From contig JAILWY010000006.1 in NCBI GenBank assembly GCA_022113835.1, positions 9,842,501 through 9,906,500 on the forward strand: a stretch of 64,000 bases of DNA, read 5' to 3'. The translations under genes were made by a program, and so were the position numbers. The notes beneath the pieces are model-generated. The model ran no database searches and was not told the origin of the DNA. It worked only from the letters and a program-made list of their open reading frames with translations. This DNA comes from Atopsyche davidsoni. Lineage: Eukaryota; Arthropoda; Insecta; Trichoptera; Hydrobiosidae. Shown piece by piece: positions 10,471 through 24,829 of this stretch (its first letter is position 1; each line of letters opens with the position of its first letter).

Positions 10471-13400
10471 AAGAGTGAAAAACCCGAAATTAATATAAAT
10501 ATTCTTTGATAATCATTGTGTTTTTAAAATCAAGATTTCAACTTCACGTTTTCAAAAAATGTTAGCTAATTTAACAATATATTATTATTTAAGATCAAAC
10601 GTAGGCTCATAACAATATAACCATAACATTTAATTGTCAATTTCAAATCAAAATATTTTTAATCACAAAACACTGCACAAGAAAAAGCCGACTGAAATAT
10701 AATATGTCTTGTCATTATATGTTTTTTTTTAAATAACTTATAAATAAAATAAATTTCTCTTAAATGCAAAACCTTAAAACGAACAAACTAGTAAATACGA
10801 GATAACTAAAGAATTTTTATCGGTTTGAGAGTGTTTCCAATCATCATAAAAATAAAAAGTAATGACTTTATTTATTATAAAGCAATAATTATGATAAACG
10901 TATGATTTAATTAATTATTTTTGAATTAAACTTCCTGCTGGATCACCGTGGCTGCAGATGAATCTATTTAATTTTAAAATTGCCATTTTTACGCTTCGGT
11001 GAGCATAAAAATCAACGCAGATTTCAAAAGCACTCGTCTTATTAAACGAAATGAAATTTCTATTTTTAAGGAAATCTCGTTTCTTGCAATCGCGTAGAAA
11101 ATTCAATGTTTTGTAAATATGCCGAATATATAATACTTTAATATTAAAGATGATACAGCATATAGTATATTGAAAGATATGTTAAAAACTAATTATTATC
11201 ACTAACAACCCATTCGGCTTAATACTGAACAAAAATGTAAATGTGAATGTTTATATATAATATAATATTTTAATTATTGTCTGGGTTAAAAATAATTAAT
11301 TAAAAACAAAATATTCATTATGTTAGAAGATGTTCTTAGATAAAGCTATCTCGTCCTCGCAGCTGAAATTGCATTTCATTATGCACCACCGTGCATATCT
11401 GCAGTGATCGCACCATGGATTTAAATCTAAATTTTTCAGTGGTGCAATCTCATGGAATCCCATGGGGATGCTTCGGGTACAATAGCATCTGACTAGATTT
11501 TCTGTCAGTACTGATTTAAATTTAAATTTTTGCTCACCAGTGAAGATTTTTAATATATATTTTGTTTGTCTAGTAATAAAGTTACAATACATTTTCCACG
11601 GTGTTTTATTAGTAAATATTACGTTTGATAAAAAGATTTTGTAATGATGTGATATTTATAAGGCAATTTGCATCTTAAAATATATATTATTTTAAATAAT
11701 TTATATAAATTAAACAAAACCTACGTTTTATCATTCAATTTTCAAGTTAAACATCGCTTTTCCACATCCGATGCGACTGATTATCCTCCTTAATCCAAAG
11801 ACTTTACAGCCTATAAACTTAGCAACTCTGACCGCACCTTTAAGGTCAAACTCCTGTCCTATTTGACCTTGGTCATTCAAGTAGACCTCAGTAGACCCTA
11901 ATTCGGACCCTGAACGCATCAGCCCGTAATTTGGGCATCGGCTTGAGACCCAACGCATTAAAATTTAATGATCGTTTGAGCCTTTCCAGAAAAACTTAAA
12001 GCCAGTTAAATAAATTATTTTTGTTACTTTAGCGATTTAGGGGTTATGTAGCTTCGATGTATTTATTTTTTCAATACTTAACTGAAACTTTTCAACTGAG
12101 TGAAGGTGCATCTAATACTGAGTTAAAATTTCAAGCCTTTTTAGATAATTTTTTTATGGTTGAGCATATAATGGAATCGATTTTTATATAAATGAGATAA
12201 ATACTTCGTATAATGCTAACTCTCAAGTCGTTTTAATTAGCATTGTTTCAGTCGATATTTTTAAGAATTTTTAGAAGACACTCAAAAGATCAAACTCAAA
12301 AGTTCTCAAAATAAAAAGGCTGGCTTGACATTCAAAGAAATATTCATTATTTTAAAAATATTAAATTAGTAGAAAATTCGTTATAAAATTATTATCAAAA
12401 TCTGAATTATTTTCAATTTTGATACAAACTTTCTGAACTCAATACAATATTAAGCTTTCATAACATTTAAAAGTCTTACCAGACCTGTTCGTATTTCTTC
12501 GGATCATCAATTCGTGCCCCAAAATACATGGATGCATAATTATTTCCCATATCTGTATTCCCACAACTTACTTTATATATATAATTCGCTTATATATCCA
12601 TACCCGACTTAAAAAACAGGTTTTTACTTTCATCATGCGTCGCTTTAAGAAATAATTTGATAATTTATTCTGATATTTGATAAGGGCTTAAGATAATTAG
12701 GTTTATAAAATTTTAAAAGGTAAGTCAATGTTAAGTTAAGAGTTTTATAAGTAGTAATATTATATACATATGCTAATTTAATAATTTGTCATTTATATTA
12801 CATAACAGAAATTTCTGATACCTTAAAAATAGAATAGAAAGCCCAAAAATTATTTGTTTAATCTATAGTGTAATCATCTTATAAGTTTAATAATTCCTCA
12901 TAGGAGCTCAAATATGATGATAATGGTTTTTTTATATATTTAAATTAGTTTTTACAGCAAATGTATAAAAAGTTTGAATGTTTTTTTCATGATTACTAAC
13001 GAATGAGTCGCATATCGAATGCCCTTGTCTACACACGTAAGGTCGCGTAATGACGAATCGTATGATATAATTTGCATTATGAATCTAAATACAGCATTTG
13101 CAAAACCAACGGGAACACATGTCACCAAAAAGAGCCACAAGTTTTGATATCGTTCTTTTATATTTATTACACGAATAGGAGACATCCGAATTTAGATAAT
13201 AACCACACTGCTATTAATAAGGAAGCAAGAGAAGACGCAGACAAGCAAGTAAATACACCTGTGGCCAACTTGATGTTTATTCGGAAATTGTCTTGTGGTA
13301 TGCCAGAGAATATAAATAATCGATTAAATTTATATTATGCCTCGATATATTAAATCCATGGTATAAAATTCAATTTAAAGAAATTTAATTTTGCCTTCGA

Positions 13401-14255
13401 ACCCATTAAAAGCACGATTGCACACAGTCCAGTAAAATATTATCATAAGTAAGGTTTCTAAAGTGCACAAGAAGCAATCAACGAAAATAAAATTGAATTT
13501 TATTCGTTTTCGCTGAAATAATAACCGTGCTGCATCTTTGTATCATCATTACTTGTTGCTGCATGTGCACATGCATTCGTAAAAATTTTAAGAAAATAAA
13601 AAATATAGGTTTCACAATCGACGTGGCATACAATCACGATTAAGTTAATGTGAATTATGTGCATGCTGAATGCCTTTGTGACTGTAGAGTTGAAAAATTA
13701 CTGCAATTACAGACAATTCGAGTACGTGACATCGTCAAGGAATGCCCCAATAATTTCATGCTTTTTACAAATGCATACTGTTTTTTTATTATTTTTTTTA
13801 AATTATATATATTTGAAAATTTGTGAACCTTAAAATAACAAAATTGAGAAATGGAAATTTTAGTTTCTGTTTTTTTTTTAAATCAACTCTATTCATGATA
13901 GTTCATTGTTGTATTTGGTTATATTGTAGTGAAAATGCTTTGTGTTAAATACTAGTTTTATTTTTTTTTAAATATTTATCCAGGTCAAACAATTTTTTTT
14001 TTTCCTAAAATTTATTTTAAAAAAGTACTTTTAATAAATTATAAACATTGACTAACTTTTATTTCAACTGTCGTATATCACTTTTTACCGTTAATTATTT
14101 GAAAAAAAATACTATCATCTATTTTTAATTGATTACGTAAATTATGATTTTATTTCAAGCACAAGATTTTCGTACAGTGTAAACATGTTTACAATATTTA
14201 AAATGCGCATTATTTTAAATTGTTTTACAAACTCTTATGCAACATTTTAGGTGAG
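10471..14255. other. AT-rich stretch, one candidate ORF
   Basis: Apart from the ORF at 11731-11958 and a slightly GC-richer patch at 13000-13270, I see only A/T-rich sequence with scattered stops and no repeats of note. Confidence 0.55.
11731..11958 (-). CDS. candidate 75-aa ORF, unrecognised
   Basis: A true ATG at 11958 starts 75 codons ending at 11731. Composition is noticeably less AT-rich than the flanks. The product is mixed polar/basic with balanced amino acids (segments such as LGSTEVYLNDQGQIGQEFDL and a basic LRRIISRIGCGK tail), unlike the Lys/Asn/Ile/Phe-rich products of chance frames nearby. No signal peptide, no membrane segment, no motif that I recognise. It could be a fragment of an old transposon protein or an exon. 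No flanking splice sites were established. Confidence 0.25.
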   Translation of the reverse strand: MRWVSSRCPNYGLMRSGSELGSTEVYLNDQGQIGQEFDLKGAVRVAKFIGCKVFGLRRIISRIGCGKAMFNLKIE

Positions 14256-14318
14256 AACACACACACACACACGCACACACACATACACATTTATATATAT
14301 ATATATATATGTATATTT
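14256..14318. repeat. (AC)n-(AT)n compound microsatellite
   Basis: An (AC) run with rare interruptions passes directly into an (AT) run and then a TATATTTAT tail. Confidence 0.95.
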
Positions 14319-17300
14319 ATTTATATAATTGATCAGCCTAACTTCGGTACAATAATCCCCATGACAGTAGATATCTTAGCATTCCATTCACGTCGTAGTC
14401 TATTTTTAGATCACAAAAGCAGCTTTTTAAAAGCCGTTGATGTCGTCAGTCTTTAAAATCTATTTGGCTTGCGTTTATCTATACAGATTTTTTTATCCTC
14501 TATGGCCAATGCGGAGAATGATCTGTGAAATATAGAAAAAAAAATAATACACGCATATAAACTTTACATATATATATACAAGGAATTCAAACTAGTAAAA
14601 GATTTTTCAGTCTGTTTTTTTATTGAAAAAAAAACGATATGGAGTTCTATTTCTTTTGTGGCCAGTACAAAGAATGACGATTCTGTAGTCTAAAGAATTT
14701 TATATAAGATAGAGACACGTAGATACAGGTGAATCTATTAATAAACTTTCCAGTCTGCCATTTTATTACCATAAAGAAAACTTTTTTAATTTGTTGTTTG
14801 TTTTTTTTAAATGACGAAAAACCAAATAATTTTACAAAAAATAATAACAATAAACTTTAAATATGCAAATATAATTAATTCGTTAAATGTAATAAATTGG
14901 ACAATGTGTAATTATCAAATTTGTGTATTGTACAATTATAAATATAATCATTCAATGTGCAACTTCCAATTGTTAAATTTACTACAGAAAGCGTAAGACC
15001 AACATAAACAGAATATATGCATTTTAACTAAACTTTGGTTCAATAATGTTCTAACAAACTTTATAACAAAGCTTGTGTTTCAGTTCACTATGCAAAGCTT
15101 TCGGAAGACTACACTAATAGGGAGTGAAACCATGTTATTTCAGAAGCGATAGAATACTACGGACGAAGTTGGACGAAATTTTCAGAAGTATAAGGCCAGT
15201 ATTTTTTACTGTAATTTCACGTCAAACATAAACAACCATAAACTCGTTTGCTGTTTTCAACAAACAATCACAAATCTTACACACATTTTTACCTAAGATA
15301 TTGCGGCATAAATTTATACAAAGTTTGAATGAAAAAAAGACGCGTACTTCACAAACTATAAAGCTTGTTACGAAAGTATGGGTTTTACTAAAAAAAAAAA
15401 AAAAAAATAAACTTTATTCATTTTATTTAATTCTATTTTTTATGAACAGTGTGATATTATAATGAAACACTTTAAATCATAAATAAAATAATTTCGTATC
15501 CAGATATTTCTGAACAGCGAAAAGATGGATTTTTTACGTGGTTTTTTTTTTTAATTTGCAAAACGTTTTCTTTCCAAAAACCAAAACATTAAAATACAGT
15601 CTCCTGTTTTTATTTTTTAAATGTTATATAAATATGATGACTGAAATAAAATTCTGTCTGAAAAGTACGTTTATGATTTTGAATAAATTTAAAAAGTATA
15701 TATTTTAATGGCTGGAGAATAAATGGACTAATAAGCTCGTAAATCATAATTGCATGCTTTTAAGAGATCTATAAAAAAATTATTTAATTCTTATTCGTGT
15801 AAGCACTAAGCTATAATTTCAGGAATTGATTTTAAAACTCCATATATTTTGGGCTTGTGCTAATAAATCAAATTTTACTTTCAACTTGCCGACAGTCATC
15901 TAGCAATATCGCTTGTCTATTAACTCTCTAACTGTTTCAAACGCAATGTCAACCGATGCCATATTTTTGATGGACAGATCTATATTATGAGAACTGACAG
16001 AACGCAGATGAGGTCTGGTTTCAGCATTGAATAATCACTCGGAATTAAAACTGTTTAGTGGCCAATTAAGTTCACTTGTGCGTTCGTTTTAATTACCGCG
16101 TCTAATTTTAGGTTAGGTTGTGTAAGAATCAGTAAATACATGTCCCACGAGAACGCTCAATGTTTGTAATTAATTTATGTCCCAAAATAACATATATTTA
16201 TGCATAAACAAATTTAAAACTACATTAATAAGACAGTCAATAAAAAAATGACCACTTTGTTAATATTTCATTTAAATCTTTGAATTGGTTTTTCAATTGG
16301 TTTGTACTTTTGAGATTTTTTTTACTTCCATGCATTGCAATCATTTCAAGTAATATTTAAACGAGTTTAATCTATAAGAGTTTAACAACGCAACATGAAA
16401 ACCTCAAGCCGTAAATATTAAGTATATTCTCATCTGTATGTTTAAAGTAACAATGAGGCTCAAAATTAAATTATTTTTTTAATATCATACCCATGCTTCA
16501 TTATTCTTAACATAAAGAAATACAAAATATATGAAATATAGTAAGATGTCATGGAGTTGTCTGATACACATCCAAGCATTAAATTCAACTCATTTCAACG
16601 GCTGCCAAAACTTTTAAACAAAGCAATAACATAAAACGCAAAAAATATCGAATTTTTAGTAGTATTATTACAGTTAAAAAAAATTGTCGTTTCCATACAA
16701 CTTCGTTGCAAATCTGTAGGACACAAAACCTTCTATGGGGATTTACCTACTTGATCATATCAGAACACAGAAAGGCTGGCTACATTGAGATAATAATAAA
16801 AAAGAACTACAAAGACGATATATATGAGTATAATCCAAGAGAGTACCATAATGCAAGGAAAATTGCAGAAGAAATAAAGGGAAAGAGAATACGCTGTGTT
16901 GTACTTTATATGAAATATTTGTTAACATTAATTTAAATATTTGTAAATAAAATTGCATAATCAGTTTATAAGTATAATTTTATGTATATTAAATTGGATT
17001 AATGTTAATCAGGATGCGTATTTATTTACCCATGCAGGGGTTTTCAATGTGTGAAAAAATATGCTTAATCACATATAATTTTATGCGTAACATAATTGTT
17101 TGTAAATGTCATAGATTATACTTATGATATTTTTCAAGAGGAGTTAATTTACAAAAAATCATGTTTAGCGTTTTCGTTTTAAATATAAAGTAGAGGCAAA
17201 CATAACATTTCGTGTTCATGATCGGTAAAAATAGAAATAATAAATATTTTTTATCATAGTAATTTTCTTATAGAGCAATAGAACCACAGGGAGACTAGAA

Positions 17301-18826
17301 AGCATTATTTGTATTATTTATACTAACTGAGTACATTATTGTTAAGTACGCAATAACCCTGAATGTATTTCTGCAGCAAGAATTCGATAAAAGACATTCA
17401 AAAGTCACTTAATACACGCCTGTTAGGGTTGGACACGCCTCGAGGCCCGTGAGTCGATTTATCTCGTAAAAACCTCATAAAATCTTCCAGATGGGAAAAG
17501 GTAAAAGGAAATTCATACGAAATTGGCGGAGATAAAACATCTCCATGGTTATGGTGAACAAATATTATTCTACCACGAAAATAAACAGAAAAAATAATGG
17601 GTTTTTATTCGTGTTTTCGGTAAAACATGAAACGTCATGAGTGTTGCGGACGCCTCGAGCGACCGGGGGTAGAAAATCACAGGAAAATATAAGTAATTTG
17701 GAGAAATCCAATATAAGTTTTTGTTGATACTGATTACAGAATCAGTATAATATTTCAATGAAAAAAATCTAATATAAAAATATTTATAATTTTTGTGCTC
17801 ATTAAAAACTTTTGAAAGTTAAATATCAATAAGCTTTAATAACCAATATTGATCTAACTTTCCACGGTAATATAATATCAAGAAAGCTTTTTTCATTTCA
17901 TTTTTCAAAGCTCGTGTTTTGAGATAACTCGGATATCTGAAAACTTCCAGTCTGAAAGTTTGACGTCTCGAGCACTTCAGTGATCAGAATTCCAAAGTAT
18001 TTCAATTTGGGTATGAATCCAATTTCTGAGGAGTACTAATATATTCCCAGTCACCAATAATAAGAAAATCAAAAATGGGCAAGCCTATTCTCGCCTTAAA
18101 TTTTTTTTCAGTTCTAATATATATATATTTTATATTTAATTCCCTTAAATATTTTTTTTGTAAATTATAATAAGTTTAAATAATTGTTACATTCCTATAT
18201 TCGTTGCATTTCATTGTGAAAAATATGAAGTTCTGAGTTTTAAACACAAAGTTACTGATAATATTAATGCTTTTGAGACACATCATCTAACACGGAACCA
18301 ATAGAGTTTTGCGATGTCTTTACGAAGCAAAAGAGCTTATACTTTTTTAGTTGTACATATTAGAAATCTCGTGAACGCCTTTTTTTATATATATTTGAAA
18401 TCATTAAAATACAATTTTAGTGCCAAGATTTTGATTAAATTAAAAATTAATTAACGCATTTCAAAAGTACAACACAATCATGTTTGTGCATTGTATCAAT
18501 ACGCATTTTTGTTTTTGTTTTATTTTTAACATATATAATGATGTATAATTGAATTTCATGAATATAAATATTTACCACAACATTCTTTCATTGAGAATAA
18601 TTTATAGTGTATTTTCAGCGAAAACTAAATATTATAATATTATTGAAAAAGCCCATTTTTTTTACAAAAGCTAGTTTTCGGGCCAAGAGAAAATGTTGCC
18701 AAAACCAATACAAAGCTTTCAGCCGCTTGCAAAAAGCAACATATTTTTTTTAAATAAACCATTAAAAAAATCAGTTAAATGGGCTTTGCAATTTATTCAT
18801 TCGATTTTTCTATAATAGACTAAGAT
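14319..18826. other. AT-rich noncoding stretch
   Basis: No defensible gene. A run of 18 A at about 15391-15408 and a two-unit TTAGG sequence at 16108-16117 are the only landmarks. A frame at 16706-16936 has a charged, protein-like stretch but starts with TTG and is recorded under rejected items. Confidence 0.55.
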
Positions 18827-18925
18827 GTAGCAAGAGCAGATCGAGAATATTTTTCAATACTTCTTATGAGAATTGATTATTTTTTATAAAATAAACTATA
18901 AAAAATATTCTCTTCACTATTGCTA
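18827..18925. repeat. imperfect 99-bp inverted repeat
   Basis: GTAGCAAGAG...AGAATATTTTT on the left faces AAAAATATTCTCTTC...TTGCTAC on the right. The outer 7 bp and inner 11 bp of the arms are complementary with a mismatched middle; the loop is A/T-rich. It may be a small degraded fold-back element. Confidence 0.5.
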
Positions 18926-21900
18926 CAAGTGAAGTTTTCAATATTTATAAAAATGTACCTGTTGTATGGTTTTTGTTGTCAAACGACAAAGTTTGCCCCG
19001 AGGGACAAAATAAATTGAAGCTTAATAATAAATAAGAATTTCACACAAAAAACTTTGTTAATACCTACAACTCTACAGAGACCAACTTTGGTAAATTCCC
19101 CGATAAAAAATCGATTAAAAATCTGTGCGGATAAAATTTTCAAAATAATGAAAAAGCGATCTACAAATGGCTTATCCTAGATATACTTCAATTTGCATAT
19201 TTCTTGTATCTGAATAAAATATACAACAAAGTAAGATTTTACTTTAGTTAAGAAGCTTAGCAAATTGGAAACTACGTTTGATGGTCAAATAAAGGTTCAA
19301 TTCTCTCTAACTACTAGTATGCTTAATCGTGGCTAAGCTTTTGTTTGTATGCTATTCATAAAAAAACTAAAATAAAGTGTTTGGTAGTCTTGGGGTCTTA
19401 TAGATAATATATTGTATATATTATTATCTTTAAATATATTTTTTTAAATGGTTGAAAAATTATATTTAAAAATATTGTATGTATGAAATAGCACATGATC
19501 ACAATAACCAGTGCGGTCAAGTATTTCTTAGTTAATAAATGAAGATTTGAATTATTTAGTTTTTTTATACGATTCGTATATAAAGATATCGTAAACTTAA
19601 GAATACTTCTAAGAATATGTGACATCATCTTAGTGTAACAAATTGAAACGATCATGCGATGGAATGGCGGAACGATGAAACTACAAGCGTAATAGTCACC
19701 TATTTTTACCTCCAACGCACAAAACTGTGCAAACGAATCGATCGAGTTTGTCAATAGTACTAAAAAGACAAAGAAAGGAAAAGAAAACACACTCATGACC
19801 AAAAATCGGCGAATGAAAGGTCCACAGATGCTCCTGGAGGTTTTAAAAAATTTCAACGGACAAACAAGCTAGTAACTTAAAATCCAGATGTAAAAATTTA
19901 ATATAACATTAATTTTTTATATCTGAGATATCATTAAGTATTAGTTGCTATTGATTTTGAAATTCCTTTCGGAGTTATTCAGTTAATAGATGGATTTTCC
20001 ATATGCCAGAAATAGATGAGTTCAATGACATCAGATTGGAATCTCACATTATTTCTCGTCCTCTTAGATAAACTACAAACTTCTTGGTTTAATTAGCTTA
20101 TTAATCACCATTACTGATACATTGAGTAATTAAAGTAAATACATCCTAAAGCTATAATTATGACATGTGAATATATTTTTTATAGTTTTTAATTATCTTC
20201 AATTCATTGTTAACGACAGAGCGAGAGAAGATAATCAGTTCATCTTTAAAATCATATAATTATCTACATATATAATAATACGTAATATGCCAACGTAACA
20301 GGTTGGTGAAACCAGTTATCTTTAAAATAAAACAACAAATTTCTCAATAATTTTCACAGGATTTGTTTTTAATTTCTATTGACTTTGTAGATATTTTTTT
20401 ATATTTCAAAAAAAATAAATTCAAGCGTTTTATCGATATGATGCTTACAAAAACCGCAATAAAACTCGAGCTGACGGAGAGAGCGTTGAGCATGTCACAA
20501 ATATCTGTCAAATATCGCTGTTCAGAAGAGGCATGACAGGTGTATTTATGCACACTGAAACGAATATATCACTCTATTACATGCCATGTTATATGTGTTA
20601 ATTATATTTTCACTGCATACGTTTCATAAACAAACCATAGTTAATTTATTATGAAAAAAACAATTTGACTATCAGCAAAGTTCAAGTAATAAACAAGCAT
20701 CGGCTGTCTTAAGTAAAACCAAAATAATCTAATTAAATTAAATATTTTTTAGCACGATGAGATATTTAGATTTTTGACGATGGCAAAAAAGCGTCAGGTC
20801 TCTTAATTTGGCCATGTTTTTTTAAAATAAACAAAACCAACTACAGCTAATTGTCCAAGAAATAAATCGACGGAAAAAGAGGCACTGGAATAATCAAATT
20901 TCCGCCAGTGGCTGGATGTCGAAAACCCACCCGAATTGTAAGAATGGCTCTGGATAAACTTATTTTTAGTGAAATGGTGACTAACTAATGGTGAAAACTT
21001 TTTTAAAGACATCGTAAACAGACTTTACAGCTTATTAGACGATATTCAATATTTTATCAAAGACTATAATTATTATTTAAATCATTGGTTAAAAGACAGT
21101 AACACAACTCATCTCGTTTATCTTTGTACAAAATAGGATACTTAACAAGATTTTGTGACCTTATTTTATTTTCACAAGAAAAAGTTTCCTCGGGATGAAT
21201 AAAAATTTTCATTATTAAAAGACTAACGGGCGCCTCTTTTTACTACCTATTTCATCAAGTTTTGTTGCCTGTCAGACATTTTTACTGCTTTGACGTCCCG
21301 GTTTTACGTGAAAAAATTTGTGAAAAAATCCCGTCAACACTTCATATTTAAATAATTCCTAACGGCCGTTGTTTTAACTCGCCCCATAAACTTTTCATCA
21401 CAAAACTGCGAAAACATTTCATGCTCTGTTCATACTCAAAACTTTTCGGGTGCTTCGGGCATGTGCTAAGGTTGTATTTATTTCAGTTGTGCTTAAAATA
21501 AATTGCCTAATTCGGTATAAATTATTTCGGTTATTTATTACATCATTTTTCAACGAGTAAAACCACCGAAATGCCGAAATTTTCCGAAAACCATACAATT
21601 AATACTTTTTAAATAAAATATACTTGTAAAACAACGCACATGGATTTATTGGAAAAAAAAATATGTTTTTAACATTTTTTTTTATATAAAGCGTTTTTTT
21701 ACAACATACATATATTGAAAAATTCAGAATACGTTATTCACAAATGAGTTTTAAAAAATGTAGCACTAAAATATATATAATATATTATTTTCTAATTGAA
21801 CACGACAGGCTTGAATTCGGGAAGAGCAGATATATATATTTATTTTTAAAATCAAAAGTAGCTTTTAGGTTCAAAAATAAGGAAATTTTTGTTAGTCATC

Positions 21901-24255
21901 TGTTAACACAAAAAAACTGGAGACGGGAAATAATACGAAGTAGCTGAATGTTATTCAATTAGTTTTGTAATATAATGAAATAAGTAATATTTATTATCTG
22001 AGCTTGAATGTCTCTCATCCAAAAAGATAAATTATACTGAAACTGAATTAATTTGTAAACTGATAATGACTTAATCGTTTTTTCAAGTCACTTACATTTT
22101 ATTTCTTAACATGTTTTAAATCATTGTGCCAAAAAGTTCGGCAAACATTTATAACTTTCAAGTACTTTTTACATGTACATTGTTCCTTAAAATTATCAAC
22201 AAAATTCAGATCAATATTTTTTAATGTTTTAGTTTTCAATATCTACAGTGAAATATTTTTTGAAAATAAAGCTAAAAAAAAATATTTAATTAAAATCAGA
22301 AGCACAAGGGTAGGTAGTGTGGGGTGGGTTTGCTCGTTATCCTCTCTATTGTCTATATCTGCTGACGGTTGGCTCTTGACGGATGTACCACGAGAGCCTT
22401 AATTCGTATAAGTTGGCACCACTCGAGTGAAATGAAAATCTCTCCCCCACATGGCATACAGCTTGAATAATCATTTTGTGAGATTTTTTTTTTATATTAA
22501 ATGAAAATATGAACAAATAATTTTTTTAGATAAATGAATAGATGCTAAAGATTAATATAGAGAAAAGTATCTTTCACTATCACTTTTAATAATAGTTATT
22601 TGGATCATAATTTTGAAAACTCACTATATTTACTAAATCGATGCAGTTAATCTAAAATTAATTTGTATTTTTGGAAAAGTCTCTTACCTTTTATTATACC
22701 AAAACATGTCACTTTCTTATTTAAATAAATCAAATACTAGAATAATAATTTCGATTTATCTTAAAAATGTGAATAAAATAGTGTAGAAGCGTCCTAAATA
22801 AAATTTTAGATAAAAGGAACTTTTTATATTTAGTATAAACTGAAACTAGAGCAATGAAACATCGCAGATAATCATTTTTATAAGTACATAAATATTTATA
22901 ACATTGTCATTGTCATATAATACGCTAATCATATATAAATACAAATAATCATAATATTGAACACAGTAATACTAAAGATACGCTGATGGGAAACTGTCGT
23001 TACATTTAAAGTATTTTAAATATCTGTAATTTCTTCCGGATCCCGAATTTAAAAACTGCTGAAATATGAATAAATACAAAGGTTTTTTCCCATTTGGGTC
23101 TCTCCACGTTAAACCTTTTTAGTTATCAAGGAAAATGGATTCAAAACATACGCTTTATTTTTATTACAGCCCAAGGGCTGTTTGAATAAAATTTATATGT
23201 GAAATGATTATCAAACATTCTTTGAGAGGGAGTATTCAATTTAATTTCAGCCTTCATATATATGGAAGATTTATTGTTTACATTTCTCTTGAGTAATTAT
23301 CATTTCAAGAACCAAAATAAGATAAACGAAATATCATAAATATAACTATAAATTTATTAAATCAATATTTAAAAGGAAGTATTTTATAAATCTATCGATT
23401 ATGTCTAAATTCCTGATGGCTACTAACTTTCTACAGGAAAATAGTTCTAAAACGGTTATTTTATAAATTATACCGATATAAATTTTGGAAGTTCAGCAGT
23501 ACATCATTTATTTGATAATATCTTTCAGAGGTAATTTCAAAATTTCCAGTACTCCGCAGCATAGTTATTATTATTATGTTAATATATTTTCAACTTTTAC
23601 TAAGCATTAAATTTTCTGTAAAAAAAATAATCACCAAACTTTGTAAAAAGCTACAACTATATAACCTTTAGTTTCTCCCAGGAATTAACTTCAGATACAA
23701 AATTAGACTCTGTTTTTCTTTGGAATTAAACTTGATTTAACGCGAATAAGTTCATTTCTGACGGAAAACTTGAAGAATAATCGTAATATTATTTTCATTC
23801 TTTTGATTGCGTCTGTTCCTAACACAGATTGATTATACTAAGTTTCTATATTTCCTTTAATGTTTTTAATTCATTCATTCAATATAACATTGCTTTTTAA
23901 TAGAATACAAACATACACTAACAAAAAATTTAACCTATAATTTTTGGCTTACTACTGTGATGTATTTTATTTGATATACATTAAAAATGAAATTCGACTA
24001 TAATTTTTTTTATTAAATCCTGTAGTGATTTTTAATAAAATACATTAGCATTTTATTGTTGATATGGTATTTATTTACTTTTTATGTAAACATAGAGAAA
24101 GAACAGAATAAAGGCCTACATGTATGATAAAAAAAAATGATCCCTCAAGATAGAATTAAATATCCTGTATAAAAATATTTCAAACCATAATAATATTTTA
24201 CACGTGTATTGAATAGTCTGAAATTATTGAAAAATGTTTTTTTACGGTTTAATCA
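18926..24255. other. AT-rich stretch, one hydrophobic ORF
   Basis: Besides the candidate at 19398-19796, the stretch shows slightly GC-richer patches near 21220-21480 and 22300-22460 without reading frames I can support. No repeats of note were seen. Confidence 0.5.
19398..19796 (-). CDS. candidate 132-aa ORF with signal-peptide-like start
   Basis: From the ATG at 19796 the frame runs 132 codons to 19398. The first 23 residues (MSVFSFPFFVFLVLLTNSID then SFA) look like a secretory signal with a plausible cleavage after SFA. The middle contains several Cys and a short hydrophobic segment; the last third is Lys/Asn/Ile/Leu-rich and contains another hydrophobic stretch, typical of AT-driven chance frames. 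No family recognised. In 64 kb of AT-rich DNA a chance ORF of this size is uncommon but possible. Confidence 0.15.
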   Translation of the reverse strand: MSVFSFPFFVFLVLLTNSIDSFAQFCALEVKIGDYYACSFIVPPFHRMIVSICYTKMMSHILRSILKFTISLYTNRIKKLNNSNLHLLTKKYLTALVIVIMCYFIHTIFLNIIFQPFKKIYLKIIIYTIYYL

Positions 24256-24414
24256 GCTGAGGCCGCCATTTCCGATAAGCGGGATGAAGATGGGGCTAAC
24301 TGAACAATAGACACCCTTGCTGACATGACGGACAATGTAGTCCAGCCCTTATAATGGGACTTCCTACAGGCCTACGCAGAGGTGGTGCAGAACCAGCTTT
24401 TCGTGAAACTTTGA
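24256..24414 (+). pseudogene. protein-coding remnant with two in-frame stops
   Basis: One frame reads 53 codons with good protein character, such as TIDTLADMTDNVVQPL and, after a stop, WDFLQAYAEVVQNQLFVKL. It is broken by TGA at 24301 and TAA at 24352 and ends at TGA 24412. A pyrimidine-rich tract and AG (24255-24256) sit right at the 5' edge, like a splice acceptor, so this may be a dead exon or part of a transposon gene. The base composition is clearly GC-richer than its surroundings. I do not recognise the family. Confidence 0.4.
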
Positions 24415-24829
24415 CAAAAAAAGTTTTAAACACTTTTTATGAGAAGAAAAATTTTGAATTATATTTCATTTTACAGTCATAAGTCTCAGTATAAATAAAA
24501 TATTTTTTCGTTTGTGATAATATAATTTTTTTTAACATTTTTATAGCATATCAAAAATTATCAATTTTGAGGTTATTTCTAAGTGTGATTAAGCTTCATA
24601 AATAATATGTAAATCTTTCTGTAACGTATCGAATCAAACACGTCGGTTCTGTCCTGTGTTTATTATAAGACTAAGTGTGAGCATGCAACATAGATTCCAT
24701 CATTATATACTACCTATGTTACACTTTCTAAATAATTTTATTATTTTTGCTACCCAAGGCGTATATATATATTTTTTAAAATATTAAATCAAGCGACTAA
24801 AAGTAAGACTCAAAATGTTGCGCCTTGCT

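Noticed and set aside
14220..14456. 78-codon frame across the AC/AT microsatellite
   Set aside because: His-Thr and Ile-Tyr runs are just the microsatellite translated.
16108..16117. TTAGGTTAGG, arthropod telomere-like repeat
   Set aside because: Only two units; such words occur by chance and as common arthropod genomic noise.
16706..16936. 76-codon frame with a charged, protein-like middle
   Set aside because: Starts with TTG, has no clear splice context and the composition (Lys, Ile, Tyr, Asn) fits a purine-rich chance frame; kept only as a note.
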